Source of the DNA: an uncultured Christensenellaceae bacterium
GTDB taxonomy: Bacteria; Bacillota; Clostridia; Christensenellales; Christensenellaceae
NCBI GenBank assembly: GCA_910588425.1
Contig: CAJUPM010000018.1
Location: forward strand, 3,461-22,919
Length of the DNA: 19,459 bases
Direction of reading: 5' to 3'
Shown: positions 12,699 to 19,459 of the stretch, in pieces
How the letters are laid out: the number at the start of each line of letters is the position of its first letter
Numbering within the stretch: the stretch's first letter is position 1
Notes under the pieces: generated by a model
Databases searched by the model: none
What the model was told of the DNA's origin: nothing
The model's input: only the letters and a program-made list of their open reading frames with translations
Translations under genes and position numbers: made by a program

Positions 12699-15248
12699 AT
12701 GAAAGAAAAGTTTGATGTTGCCGGCATGACCTGCGCGGCCTGCCAGGCAAACGTAGAAAAAGCGGTTGGCAAAGTGCCAGGTGTGCAGGAGGTTTCGGTG
12801 AGCCTGCTGACGAATAGCATGCAGGTGGAATTTGAAGATTCAGTGAGCCCGGAAGCCATCATTGGCGCAGTCCGCCATGCGGGGTATGGGGCGCAGATTA
12901 CCGGCGCCGGCGCGCCTGCGGGGCAGAAAAGCGCGCCCGCCGATCTTGCAGGAGAGGAAATCCGCGGCATGAAGACCAGGTTTTGGTGGTCGCTCGGTTT
13001 TTTGATCCCGCTGATGTATGTCTCCATGCACCATATGTTTCAGATGTGGTTTGGCCTGCCCGTGCCTTCCTTTATCGCAGATTTTCTGCATGGCAATGAA
13101 AATGCGCTGAACTTTGCGCTGGTTCAGTTTTTGCTGGTTTTGCCCATTTTATATCTGAACCGGAAGTATTTCATCGTCGGTTTTAAGACGCTGGCGCATG
13201 GCAGCCCGAATATGGATTCACTCATTGCCGTCGGCGCATCTGCGGCCATGGTCTATGGCATTTTTGCGATTTTCCGCATCAGCTATGGCCTGGGGCACGG
13301 CGATATGGCGGTGGTTCAGCAGTATAGTGCGGATCTCTATTTTGAATCCGCGGGCATGATTTTGACGCTCATCACGCTGGGAAAATTTCTGGAGACGCGC
13401 AGCAAGGGGAAAACCAGCGAAGCAATCTCCAAACTCATGGATCTAGCGCCCAAAACGGCCGTCGTCCTGCGGGACGGCAAGGAAATAGAAATTGGCATTG
13501 AACAGGTGCAGGCTGGGGATATTCTGCCGGTGCGGCCAGGGCAGAGAGTGCCGGTGGACGGCGTGCTTCTGGAGGGCAGCAGCGCGGTGGACGAATCTGC
13601 GCTGACGGGCGAGAGCCTGCCCGTGGAGAAGCGGGCGGGGGATCAGCTCTATACGGCCTCCATCAACAAAACCGGCTACTTCACCATGCGGGCCGAAAAG
13701 GTCGGCTCGGATACGACGCTCTCCAAAATCATCGAGCTGGTGGAGGAAGCTGCGGCTTCCAAAGCGCCCATTTCCAAATTGGCGGATAAAGTGGCGGGCA
13801 TTTTTGTGCCGGTCGTGATGACGATAGCTGTGATTGCGGCGGCAGTCTGGCTGCTGCTGGGCAAGGGAGCGGAATTCGCGCTTTCCATCGGCATTTCCGT
13901 GCTGGTCATCTCCTGCCCCTGCGCCCTTGGCCTGGCGACGCCTGTGGCCATCATGGTGGGGACGGGCAAAGGCGCAGAGCAGGGGATTTTGGTCAAATCT
14001 GCGGCGGCGCTGGAGACTGCGCATAAGGTAAAGACGGTTATTTTAGATAAGACGGGCACGCTGACCGAAGGCAAACCCGCCGTAACAGATCTTCAGCCCG
14101 AGGACGGCGTGGGCGAAGAAGAGCTGCTCCGCCTGGCGGCCAGCCTGGAGAAGCCATCCGAACACCCTCTGGCCGAAGCGGTTTTGCAGGAGGCCCAGGC
14201 GCGGGGTCTGGAGCTTTTGGCGGCAGAGGCGTTCGAGGCGCTTCCGGGCAAGGGACTGCGCGCGCAGATAGAGGGAAAACAGTACTTTGCCGGCAATATT
14301 GCTCTGATGCGGGAGCAGGGCGTCGCACTGCCTGCTGACAGCATTACGCAGGCGCAGACGCTGGAAGAACAGGGAAAAACCGTGCTGTATTTTGCGGATC
14401 AGGAAAAACTGCTGGGCAAAGTGGCAGTGGCGGATCGGCCAAAGCCCACGAGCCAGCAGGCTGTGGCCGAACTAAAGGCCATGGGTATTGATGTCGTCAT
14501 GCTGACGGGGGATAATGAGCGCACGGCAAAAGCCATCGCATCGCAGCTGGGAATTGAGAAGGTCATCGCTCAGGTGATGCCGGCAGATAAGGAAAAGGCC
14601 GTGCGGGAAGAGCAGAAAAACGGCCGGAAAGTCGCTATGGTGGGCGACGGCATCAACGATGCGCCGGCGCTGGCCCGGGCAGATGTGGGCATCGCGATTG
14701 GCGCAGGGGCGGATATTGCAATGGAATCGGCGGATATTGTGCTCATGCGGGGCGATCTGCTGGATGCGGTTGCGGCGTTCCAGCTTTCCAGAGCTGTACT
14801 GCGCAATATCAAGGAAAACCTCTTCTGGGCGTTTTTCTATAACAGCGTCGGAATCCCTCTGGCGGCAGGTGTGTTTTTTGGTGTGCTCGGGTGGCGGCTC
14901 TCGCCTATGTTTGGGGCGGCAGCCATGAGCTTAAGCTCAGTTTGCGTGGTGAGCAATGCGCTGCGCTTAAAGCTCTTCCGCCCGAAGTATCATTATGGTA
15001 AAATAGAATCATCAAAACAAGGAGCAGATGGAATGAAAAAGATTGTGCATGTCAATGGAATGAGCTGTGCGCACTGCCAGGCGGCGGTGGAAAAGGCGCT
15101 GATGGGCGTTGCAGGCGTGGAAAAGGCGGAGGTTAACCTCAAAAAGAAGCTGGCGGAAGTCAAGCTGGCGGCGGAGGTTTCGGACGCGGCGCTGATGGAT
15201 GCAGTTAATGAAGCGGGCTTTGAGGCCGTTTCTGTGGAAGAAAAATAA
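12699..15248 (+). CDS. copA: Copper-exporting P1B-ATPase with C-terminal CopZ-like domain
   Basis: CopA pumps Cu(I) out of the cell using ATP. The 849-residue protein starts with one heavy-metal-associated domain (GMTCAAC, C12 and C15). It then has eight expected membrane helices, the actuator TGES motif, the C406-P407-C408 transport motif, DKTGTLT with phosphorylated D450, HPLAEA and GDGINDAPALARADVG. FYNSVG in helix 7 and MSLSSVCVVSNALRL in helix 8 match the Cu(I) class. Unusually, residues 779-849 are a second full HMA domain (MKKIVHVNGMSCAHCQAAVE) like the chaperone CopZ. The ATG at 12699 has GAAGGAG upstream; a longer frame from 12633 overlaps the promoter and operator and is rejected. 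The stop TAA shares its last base with the csoR ATG. Confidence 0.96.
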   Translation: MKEKFDVAGMTCAACQANVEKAVGKVPGVQEVSVSLLTNSMQVEFEDSVSPEAIIGAVRHAGYGAQITGAGAPAGQKSAPADLAGEEIRGMKTRFWWSLGFLIPLMYVSMHHMFQMWFGLPVPSFIADFLHGNENALNFALVQFLLVLPILYLNRKYFIVGFKTLAHGSPNMDSLIAVGASAAMVYGIFAIFRISYGLGHGDMAVVQQYSADLYFESAGMILTLITLGKFLETRSKGKTSEAISKLMDLAPKTAVVLRDGKEIEIGIEQVQAGDILPVRPGQRVPVDGVLLEGSSAVDESALTGESLPVEKRAGDQLYTASINKTGYFTMRAEKVGSDTTLSKIIELVEEAAASKAPISKLADKVAGIFVPVVMTIAVIAAAVWLLLGKGAEFALSIGISVLVISCPCALGLATPVAIMVGTGKGAEQGILVKSAAALETAHKVKTVILDKTGTLTEGKPAVTDLQPEDGVGEEELLRLAASLEKPSEHPLAEAVLQEAQARGLELLAAEAFEALPGKGLRAQIEGKQYFAGNIALMREQGVALPADSITQAQTLEEQGKTVLYFADQEKLLGKVAVADRPKPTSQQAVAELKAMGIDVVMLTGDNERTAKAIASQLGIEKVIAQVMPADKEKAVREEQKNGRKVAMVGDGINDAPALARADVGIAIGAGADIAMESADIVLMRGDLLDAVAAFQLSRAVLRNIKENLFWAFFYNSVGIPLAAGVFFGVLGWRLSPMFGAAAMSLSSVCVVSNALRLKLFRPKYHYGKIESSKQGADGMKKIVHVNGMSCAHCQAAVEKALMGVAGVEKAEVNLKKKLAEVKLAAEVSDAALMDAVNEAGFEAVSVEEK
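15033..15248 (+). CDS. Possible internally initiated CopZ-like copper chaperone (nested in copA)
   Basis: An in-frame ATG at 15033 is preceded by GGAG at 15021-15024 with an 8-base gap, a good ribosome binding site inside the copA frame. Initiation here would give a 71-residue protein starting MKKIVHVNGMSCAHC. This is the usual size and start of a free CopZ chaperone, which carries Cu(I) on two cysteines to CopA and CsoR. The sequence shows the site; whether it is used is inference. It may equally be the remnant of a once separate copZ whose upstream stop codon was lost. Confidence 0.5.
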   Translation: MKKIVHVNGMSCAHCQAAVEKALMGVAGVEKAEVNLKKKLAEVKLAAEVSDAALMDAVNEAGFEAVSVEEK

Positions 15249-15514
15249 TGAAAGCGGAGAAAAAACCAATCACCCGCCTGGTTAAGACGGCAAAAGGGCA
15301 GCTGGAAGGCGTCCTGAAAATGATAGAGGAAGATCGCTACTGCCTGGATATTTCGCATCAGCTCATGGCGGCGCAGGCGATCATCCAAAAGGCAAACCGG
15401 GAGATTTTATCCGCGCATATGAAAAGCTGTGTGCGGGGGTCGTTTGAAAACGGCGGCGAGGAAGAGAAGATCGACGAAATTATTTCTCTCATCGAAAAAA
15501 TAGGCAGAGCCTAG
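15248..15514 (+). CDS. csoR: CsoR-family copper-sensing repressor
   Basis: CsoR is a small all-helical repressor that leaves DNA when it binds Cu(I). The 88-residue protein has the expected ligand set C32 (RYCLDIS), H57 and C61 (SAHMKSC), matching the Cys-His-Cys site of known CsoR proteins. It also has the DNA-binding helix pattern around ITRLVKTAKGQLEGVLKMIEED. The start codon overlaps the copA stop by one base (TAATG), suggesting translational coupling. It probably binds the operator at 12667 and so autoregulates its operon. Related FrmR and RcnR proteins have different ligands, which supports copper here. Confidence 0.94.
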   Translation: MKAEKKPITRLVKTAKGQLEGVLKMIEEDRYCLDISHQLMAAQAIIQKANREILSAHMKSCVRGSFENGGEEEKIDEIISLIEKIGRA

Positions 15515-15532
15515 CGCTGTGCCGGAGGGAAA

Positions 15533-16177
15533 ATGAATCTTGCGGAACTGATTTTTTATGGCGCAGAGCTCGCCGGGACAGCCGCCTTTGCCATTTCCGG
15601 CGCTATGACGGCCGTCGAGCGCAAGCTGGATTTGTTTGGGGTGCTGCTGCTCAGCGTGATAACGGCGCTGGGCGGCGGCGTAACGCGCGATCTCCTGCTG
15701 GGGCATATTCCGCCAAGAATGTTTGAGCGCTATGAATATGTGCTGCTTGCCGTTCTCTGCGGACTGGCGGTCTTTCTGGTTGCGCGGTGCAGCAAGGAGC
15801 GCTATCACAGGCATATGCCCCGCATCTCTACCATCAACAATGTGTTTGATGCCATTGGCCTTGGCGTCTTTTCGGCCATCGGCGTGCAGGCGGCAATTCA
15901 GGCAGGGTTTGAGCAAAACTGGTTTTTCGCCATCACGCTGGGTATGCTCACGGGCGTCGGGGGAGGCATTTTGCGGGATATGATGAGCCAAAGCCTGCCT
16001 GCCGTGCTGCATAAGCATATTTACGCCGTTGCGGCGATCGCTGGGGCGGGATGCTACTATATCCTCTGCCGGCTGGGCATCAATCAGAAAATTGCCATGG
16101 CGGCCAGCGTTTTGCTCACGTTTGCCATTCGGATTTTGGCGACGCGCTACGAATGGAGCCTGCCCAAGGCAGAGTAG
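15533..16177 (+). CDS. TRIC/UPF0126 family membrane protein
   Basis: The 214-residue protein has seven predicted membrane helices in two repeats. Each has the family's glycine-rich motif followed by Arg-Asp: ALGGGVTRDLLLG (about residues 45-57) and GVGGGILRDMM in the second repeat. Prokaryotic TRIC proteins of this family are trimeric channels reported to pass potassium or other cations; some UPF0126 members have been proposed as amino acid transporters. The start follows GGAGGG. The gene lies 18 bases after csoR with no terminator between, so it is probably co-transcribed with the copper genes. A role in copper handling is only a contextual guess. Confidence 0.87.
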   Translation: MNLAELIFYGAELAGTAAFAISGAMTAVERKLDLFGVLLLSVITALGGGVTRDLLLGHIPPRMFERYEYVLLAVLCGLAVFLVARCSKERYHRHMPRISTINNVFDAIGLGVFSAIGVQAAIQAGFEQNWFFAITLGMLTGVGGGILRDMMSQSLPAVLHKHIYAVAAIAGAGCYYILCRLGINQKIAMAASVLLTFAIRILATRYEWSLPKAE

Positions 16178-16243
16178 GGCAGGCAAAAAGCCCCTCTTCT
16201 TTGTGTCTGCCAAAACCGGGATAAATATAATAAAAAGGAGCAG

Positions 16244-16284
16244 CCATGGGGCGCCCTCCAGCGGGAAGGTGCCCCATGGTTTTG
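16244..16284. terminator. Strong hairpin between convergent genes, candidate terminator
   Basis: CCATGGGGCGCC (16244-16255) pairs with GGTGCCCCATGG (16268-16279), 12 bp with one G-T pair. On the plus strand it is followed by TTTTGCGTTTG, a modest T-rich tail that would end the copA operon. It lies just beyond the stop codon of the minus-strand GNAT-like gene (16294), so it may serve both directions. Confidence 0.55.
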
Positions 16285-16293
16285 CGTTTGATT

Positions 16294-16857
16294 CTATTTT
16301 TGCAGGACATAGTAGTCCATATAAATTGTTTGATCATGCCCGATCAGTTTTTCCTCGGAAACGGCAAAGCCTAACCGCGTAATTGCCAATTTTCGCTCAG
16401 AAGCCAGGGGCGGGATTTTTGTCGCAATGATCCGGCATTGAAACAATTCAAATACGGATGGAACAATCAGCGATAGTATCTCGAAAATGCTTTGTTCCCG
16501 CTCGTAATCGCTTCTCAGATCGAGCCTTAACAAACCGCAATTATTAAAATAATCGTCTGCTTTCCGATTAAATAATTCAATCGTTCCGATCGCTTGATCA
16601 GCTGTTTTTGATACGATAGCCCAACGCACAAATCCTTTTCTGCCATACTCCCATAGCCAATATGCAATCGCCTGTTCCATTCTGCTCTTAGTTGTATAAT
16701 GAAAGTCGTCTCCGCCGCAATTATCGCTATTGAACAACGCCACGGCTTTTTCATCCGAATATACTTTTAATAAATCCTCCTTATCCTCCTTGCATACCAT
16801 TCTCAGCATATAATTTTCATTTTCATACCTGGGACATTTTTCATATGGACCAATCAT
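16294..16857 (-). CDS. GNAT-like N-acetyltransferase (degenerate cofactor loop)
   Basis: The 187-residue protein resembles RimJ/RimL-type GNAT acetyltransferases. An early block (YMLRMVCKEDKEDLLKVYSDEKAVALF) matches the N-terminal strand and helix, AIVSKTADQAIGTIELF the central strands, and ASERKLAITRLGF the C-terminal N-x-x-S-x-x-x-x-x-x-x-G-F segment. The acetyl-CoA loop, normally R/Q-x-x-G-x-G/A, reads RSDYEREQS without its glycines, so activity is uncertain. The ATG at 16857 is 7 bases after GGAGG, so I reject a longer frame from a GTG at 16881. Codon use is AT-richer than in neighbouring operons. It follows the WYL regulator on the same strand, and a perfect 12-bp inverted repeat lies just upstream, so the regulator probably controls it. 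Confidence 0.75.
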   Translation of the reverse strand: MIGPYEKCPRYENENYMLRMVCKEDKEDLLKVYSDEKAVALFNSDNCGGDDFHYTTKSRMEQAIAYWLWEYGRKGFVRWAIVSKTADQAIGTIELFNRKADDYFNNCGLLRLDLRSDYEREQSIFEILSLIVPSVFELFQCRIIATKIPPLASERKLAITRLGFAVSEEKLIGHDQTIYMDYYVLQK

Positions 16858-16892
16858 GGGGCCACCTCCGTTTTTATTCACACTATATCACG

Positions 16893-16922
16893 ATAACTAT
16901 GACAACAGTATGTCATAGTTAT
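16893..16922. promoter_or_regulatory. Perfect 12-bp inverted repeat, candidate WYL-regulator operator
   Basis: ATAACTATGACA (16893-16904) and TGTCATAGTTAT (16911-16922) are exact reverse complements around ACAGTA. The repeat overlaps the last codon of the regulator gene and lies 35 bases upstream of the GNAT-like start codon. On the minus strand a TATAGT -10-like box (about 16883-16888) follows it, so a bound protein would cover the -35 region. No T run follows, which argues against a terminator. Confidence 0.7.
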
Positions 16923-17827
16923 TTGTATAGAGAAATAATTTTGTGGGCGGCCGCAACGAGCCGTTGACGAATCTCCTTTGGCTCCATTACCTCAACATCG
17001 TCTCCCAGCGACAATAAGGTGCCTATCCAGAGTTGCTCATTTTCTACTATGATCAATTTCATCAGTGTATCACCATCCGGGAGTTTTTCGATGGCGGTTC
17101 CTTTTAAATATTCTTGTACTCGCGATCGCGCCCTTTCTTTGCATTTTACAAGAACATCCGTATATTGGCGGCTATTTGTTTTGTCGGATTTTTTTAAGAT
17201 GATCTCTGGGGCATCGTGCACTTTTGTAAAAGGCGCATTTGTAGTTCTTAAATCACGCATCCGCACAAGTTTGTAGGTGCAGTAATCGCCTTTTGCTTTA
17301 GAATAAGCGAGAAGATACCATGAGTACCACCGGTATAATACTGCAATAGGCTCGACACAGTGTGCATGAGTTTTGTTGTCATTGTTCGTATATATAAAAT
17401 CCACCATACACTTTTTTGCTATGGCAGTTTGCAACGCTTGCAAAACAGTTTGATCGCCCTCTCGCAAAACAGAAAAATCCAATATAATATTCGTACTATT
17501 GTGCTTGTGTATATGAGATATTTTTTCTAATGTATGTTTTGCATTGATATCATTTGTTGCAGAAACCAATCCTTTGAGCGCGGTTAAGATATAGGAATAG
17601 TCGCCTGAAGTAGCAAGATGGTTATCAAGCCTAAACTGTGCGGATATTTCATACCCGCCTGCCGCCCCGGCTACCGAAATAATGGGAATCCCGGCAAGGC
17701 ACAACGAATCAATATCTCGTTGGATCGTTCGCACAGACACTTCAAAACGCTTTGCCAATTCACGAGCAGAGGTCCGCCCATGATTAAGAAGATACACAGT
17801 TACCGCATAAAGGCGCTCTATTTTCAT
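16919..17827 (-). CDS. WYL-domain HTH transcriptional regulator (YafY type)
   Basis: The 302-residue protein begins with a DeoR/HTH_11-type winged helix (MKIERLYAVTVYLLN, TSARELAKRFEVSVRTIQRDIDSL, residues 1-42, wing at GGYEIS). Its WYL ligand-sensing domain is centred on YSWYLLAYSKAKGDYCTYKL, with W170-Y171-L172. A C-terminal helical extension follows (WCX-like). WYL domains bind nucleic acids or small ligands and control stress, metabolism or defence genes. The start ATG at 17827 follows AGGGGGAAG and fits the family N-terminus; the frame stays open 81 codons further upstream, but that part has no domain features. The stop codon lies inside the inverted repeat that precedes the GNAT-like gene. 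Confidence 0.9.
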   Translation of the reverse strand: MKIERLYAVTVYLLNHGRTSARELAKRFEVSVRTIQRDIDSLCLAGIPIISVAGAAGGYEISAQFRLDNHLATSGDYSYILTALKGLVSATNDINAKHTLEKISHIHKHNSTNIILDFSVLREGDQTVLQALQTAIAKKCMVDFIYTNNDNKTHAHCVEPIAVLYRWYSWYLLAYSKAKGDYCTYKLVRMRDLRTTNAPFTKVHDAPEIILKKSDKTNSRQYTDVLVKCKERARSRVQEYLKGTAIEKLPDGDTLMKLIIVENEQLWIGTLLSLGDDVEVMEPKEIRQRLVAAAHKIISLYK

Positions 17828-18187
17828 TGGTTGACTTCCCCCTATCTTAGTAGTTCCGGCACTCCTGCCGCTGATTGGTTTAAGTGCAGATAAAAGCATT
17901 TGGCCTGCTGTTTGTAAGCAGTGTATAAAGCACAAGGGAGGAGCTGCATAAGAAAGCAGCCTCTCCCTTGGGTGTGTTTTTTGAAAAGTCGGCAAGAGAA
18001 AAGAGCTTTGATTCTGGGGGATATCCGCATCCGCAAAAGATAACCTCTCTTCTAAGATGGAAGACCCCACCTGCCCCTTTCGGTAGAAATACAGATAAAT
18101 CCCTCTGGCTAAAATTTTAAAGGGCTAATTCCGTCATCGTGCCCAACCGACAGGATGTTTTTTCTTGGCCAAATGAGAGCGAATATT
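17828..18187. other. Gene-free stretch upstream of the WYL regulator
   Basis: No supported gene. On the minus strand the regulator frame remains open to 18070, but the translation looks non-coding. The stretch holds a strong hairpin at 17933-17970 and a small CTGCT/AGCAG hairpin just left of it. No good promoter for the regulator was found close to its start, so its leader may be long. Confidence 0.4.
17933..17982 (+). terminator. Orphan rho-independent terminator-like hairpin
   Basis: The arms 17933-17947 and 17956-17970 pair over 15 positions with one mismatch and one G-T pair, with an 8-base loop. GGTGTG and a run of six T follow on the plus strand. No plus-strand gene leads into it, so it may end an unrecognised small RNA or be a remnant of a lost gene. 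Confidence 0.55.
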
Positions 18188-18221
18188 ATAATTTTATATA
18201 AGTTAAATTATATAAAATTAT
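18188..18221. repeat. Perfect 14-bp AT-only inverted repeat
   Basis: ATAATTTTATATAA (18188-18201) and TTATATAAAATTAT (18208-18221) are exact reverse complements around GTTAAA. It lies 30 bases past the stop codon of the aminotransferase gene and upstream of the WYL regulator. It contains TATAAT-like boxes on both strands, so it could be a promoter/operator region; with no GC pairs it would be a weak terminator. Confidence 0.6.
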
Positions 18222-18250
18222 GGACGCATATTCTCCCTCGTCTTCAAGTG

Positions 18251-19438
18251 CTATTTCTCGCTGTTCAGCTCGGCAACCGCCTGCTTCAAGCGCTTCATTG
18301 CCTCAGCAACCGTCGCTCTCGGGCAAGCCATGTTGACGCGCTGGAAGCCAGCGCCTTCCGGGCCGAACATCTCGCCGCCGTCCAGCCAGATGCGTACTTT
18401 GTGCTCGATAAAATCTTCCAGCTGTTCCGAGCTTAGTCCAAGGCCGCGGAAATCCAGCCAGAGCAGATACGTCCCTTCCGGTTCGACTAGAGAAACGCCG
18501 GGGATCTCTTTTAGCGCCTCGCGCACATAGGAAAGGTTGCCGGCAAGATACTCCTTGAGCTGGCGCAGCCATTCGGCGCCTTTGGTATAGGCTGCTTTGC
18601 AGGCGGCCAGGCCAAGCTGGTTTGCTCCGTCAATGGAAGCCGCTTCTTGCTCTGCAACAAATTTTTCCCGAAGATCTGGATTAGGAATGAGAATATTGGA
18701 AGTCGCAAGGCCAGCTAAGTTAAAGGATTTGCTGGGGGCTGTGCAGGTGATGGTAATGCGTTCATATTCCTTTTTCAGGCTGCAAAGCGGGATATGGCGA
18801 TGACCGGGGAACGTGAAATCCGCGTGAATCTCATCCGAAATGACGATGACATTGTGCTTCAGGCAGATATCGCCGATTTTTTCCAGCTCCTCCGCCGTCC
18901 AGACGCGGCCCACAGGGTTATGCGGGCTGCAAAAGATGAAGAGCTTGACATCGTTCTCCACGATCTTTTGCTCAAAATCTGCAAAATTGATCTGGTACTT
19001 TCCATTCTCGAACACAAGCGGGCTGTTTACCAGCTTGCGGGCATTTCTATCGATCACACGGGAGAAGGGATAGTAGACTGGGCGTGTGATGAGAACTGCA
19101 TCGCCGGGGGAAGTCAGCGCGCGCACGCCTGTGGCGATTGCGTTGACGACGCCGGGCGTCTGCAGGAGCCAATCCTGCTCGATATCCCAGTCAAAATATG
19201 TTTTCTCCCAATTGGCAAGGGCATCGAAATAGTCTTTCTTTGTATCGGTATAGCCAAAAATGCCGTGAGAGACGCAGGAATGCAGTGCTTCCAGAATTTC
19301 CGGCGCTGTCTGAAAATCCATGTCCGCGACCCACATGGGCAAAACATCTGCGCCATGCCCGCGCTCCTGAGCGAAATCGTGCTTGACGCTGTTCGTGCCC
19401 AGGCGGTTATGAAGTGTATCAAAATCATACTTCACCAT
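18251..19438 (-). CDS. MalY/PatB-family PLP aminotransferase, probable cystathionine beta-lyase
   Basis: The 395-residue protein is a fold-type I PLP enzyme of the MalY/PatB group. It starts with YDFDTLHNRLGTNSVKHD and LPMWVADMDFQTAPEI, diagnostic for the group. It has HNPVGRVW with N174, VISDEIHADF with D202, TAPSKSFNLAGL with the PLP lysine K237, and a C-terminal FQRVNMACPRATV with the substrate-carboxylate arginine. Family members split cystathionine or cysteine to release homocysteine or sulfide, pyruvate and ammonia; some E. coli-type members also act in regulation. Length is normal. The ATG follows GAGGGAG on the minus strand. Codon use resembles the main part of the window rather than the adjacent AT-rich genes. 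The exact substrate is not decided. Confidence 0.92.
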   Translation of the reverse strand: MVKYDFDTLHNRLGTNSVKHDFAQERGHGADVLPMWVADMDFQTAPEILEALHSCVSHGIFGYTDTKKDYFDALANWEKTYFDWDIEQDWLLQTPGVVNAIATGVRALTSPGDAVLITRPVYYPFSRVIDRNARKLVNSPLVFENGKYQINFADFEQKIVENDVKLFIFCSPHNPVGRVWTAEELEKIGDICLKHNVIVISDEIHADFTFPGHRHIPLCSLKKEYERITITCTAPSKSFNLAGLATSNILIPNPDLREKFVAEQEAASIDGANQLGLAACKAAYTKGAEWLRQLKEYLAGNLSYVREALKEIPGVSLVEPEGTYLLWLDFRGLGLSSEQLEDFIEHKVRIWLDGGEMFGPEGAGFQRVNMACPRATVAEAMKRLKQAVAELNSEK

Positions 19439-19459
19439 ATTTTTTCTCCCTCTGTTTTG

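Noticed and set aside
16158..16184. GCCTGCCC/GGGCAGGC hairpin overlapping the stop codon of the TRIC gene, considered as terminator
   Set aside because: It is followed by AAAAAG rather than T on the plus strand and has no T run on the minus strand.
16246..16374. Small plus-strand frame (42 codons) starting with ATG after AAGGAG
   Set aside because: Its first bases form the strong hairpin at 16244-16279 and the rest is antisense to the GNAT-like gene; the translation shows no pattern.
1..19459. CRISPR arrays, tRNA or rRNA genes, insertion sequences, phage genes
   Set aside because: No regularly spaced repeats, cloverleaf or rRNA motifs, or transposase/integrase frames were found on reading both strands.

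Overview
The window reads as a chromosomal stretch of a Clostridia-type Firmicute of moderate to fairly high GC. The evidence is a T-box leader, AGGAGG ribosome binding sites, consensus vegetative promoters, many rho-independent terminators, a long glutamine synthetase III, a CsoR-controlled copper system and the GatCAB route to amide aminoacyl-tRNAs. No phage, transposase, CRISPR, rRNA or tRNA gene was seen. The species cannot be named from the sequence.

Layout from left to right. (1) 1-2023, plus strand: the tail of an N-acetyltransferase, a D-threonine aldolase/D-serine dehydratase-like PLP enzyme closed by a terminator, and a DedA membrane protein. (2) 2278-5061, minus strand: methylglyoxal synthase (mgsA) and glutamine synthetase III (glnN), each with its own promoter and terminator. 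The glnN leader contains a terminator-like hairpin. (3) 5204-6285, plus: an EamA/DMT permease behind a consensus promoter. (4) 6292-11602, plus: a T-box riboswitch, then an aspS-gatC fusion, gatA and gatB, ended by a strong terminator. This is a complete tRNA-dependent asparagine/glutamine operon. (5) 11635-12545: a minus-strand Xre-type regulator divergent from a plus-strand zinc-ribbon/TM2 membrane protein, sharing a palindrome-rich control region. (6) 12633-16177, plus: copper homeostasis, with a CsoR operator, a CopA ATPase carrying a CopZ-like domain at its C-terminus, csoR, and a TRIC/UPF0126 membrane protein. (7) 16294-17827, minus: a visibly AT-richer pair, a WYL regulator and a GNAT-like protein, with a perfect 12-bp inverted repeat between them. 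(8) 17828-18250: a gene-free stretch with an orphan terminator-like hairpin and a perfect 14-bp AT palindrome. (9) 18251-19438, minus: a MalY/PatB-type aminotransferase.

The strongest results concern the translation operon. AspRS, which charges tRNA with Asp, is covalently joined to GatC, the linker subunit of the amidotransferase that converts Asp-tRNA(Asn) to Asn-tRNA(Asn); gatA and gatB follow at once. The T-box in front has GAAC at its specifier position, so the Glu codon GAA and the Asn codon AAC overlap by a one-base shift. Those are the two amino acids whose tRNA amidation GatCAB links. A second notable case is copA, whose last 71 codons are a CopZ-like chaperone with an embedded Shine-Dalgarno and in-frame ATG, so free chaperone may be made from within the ATPase gene.
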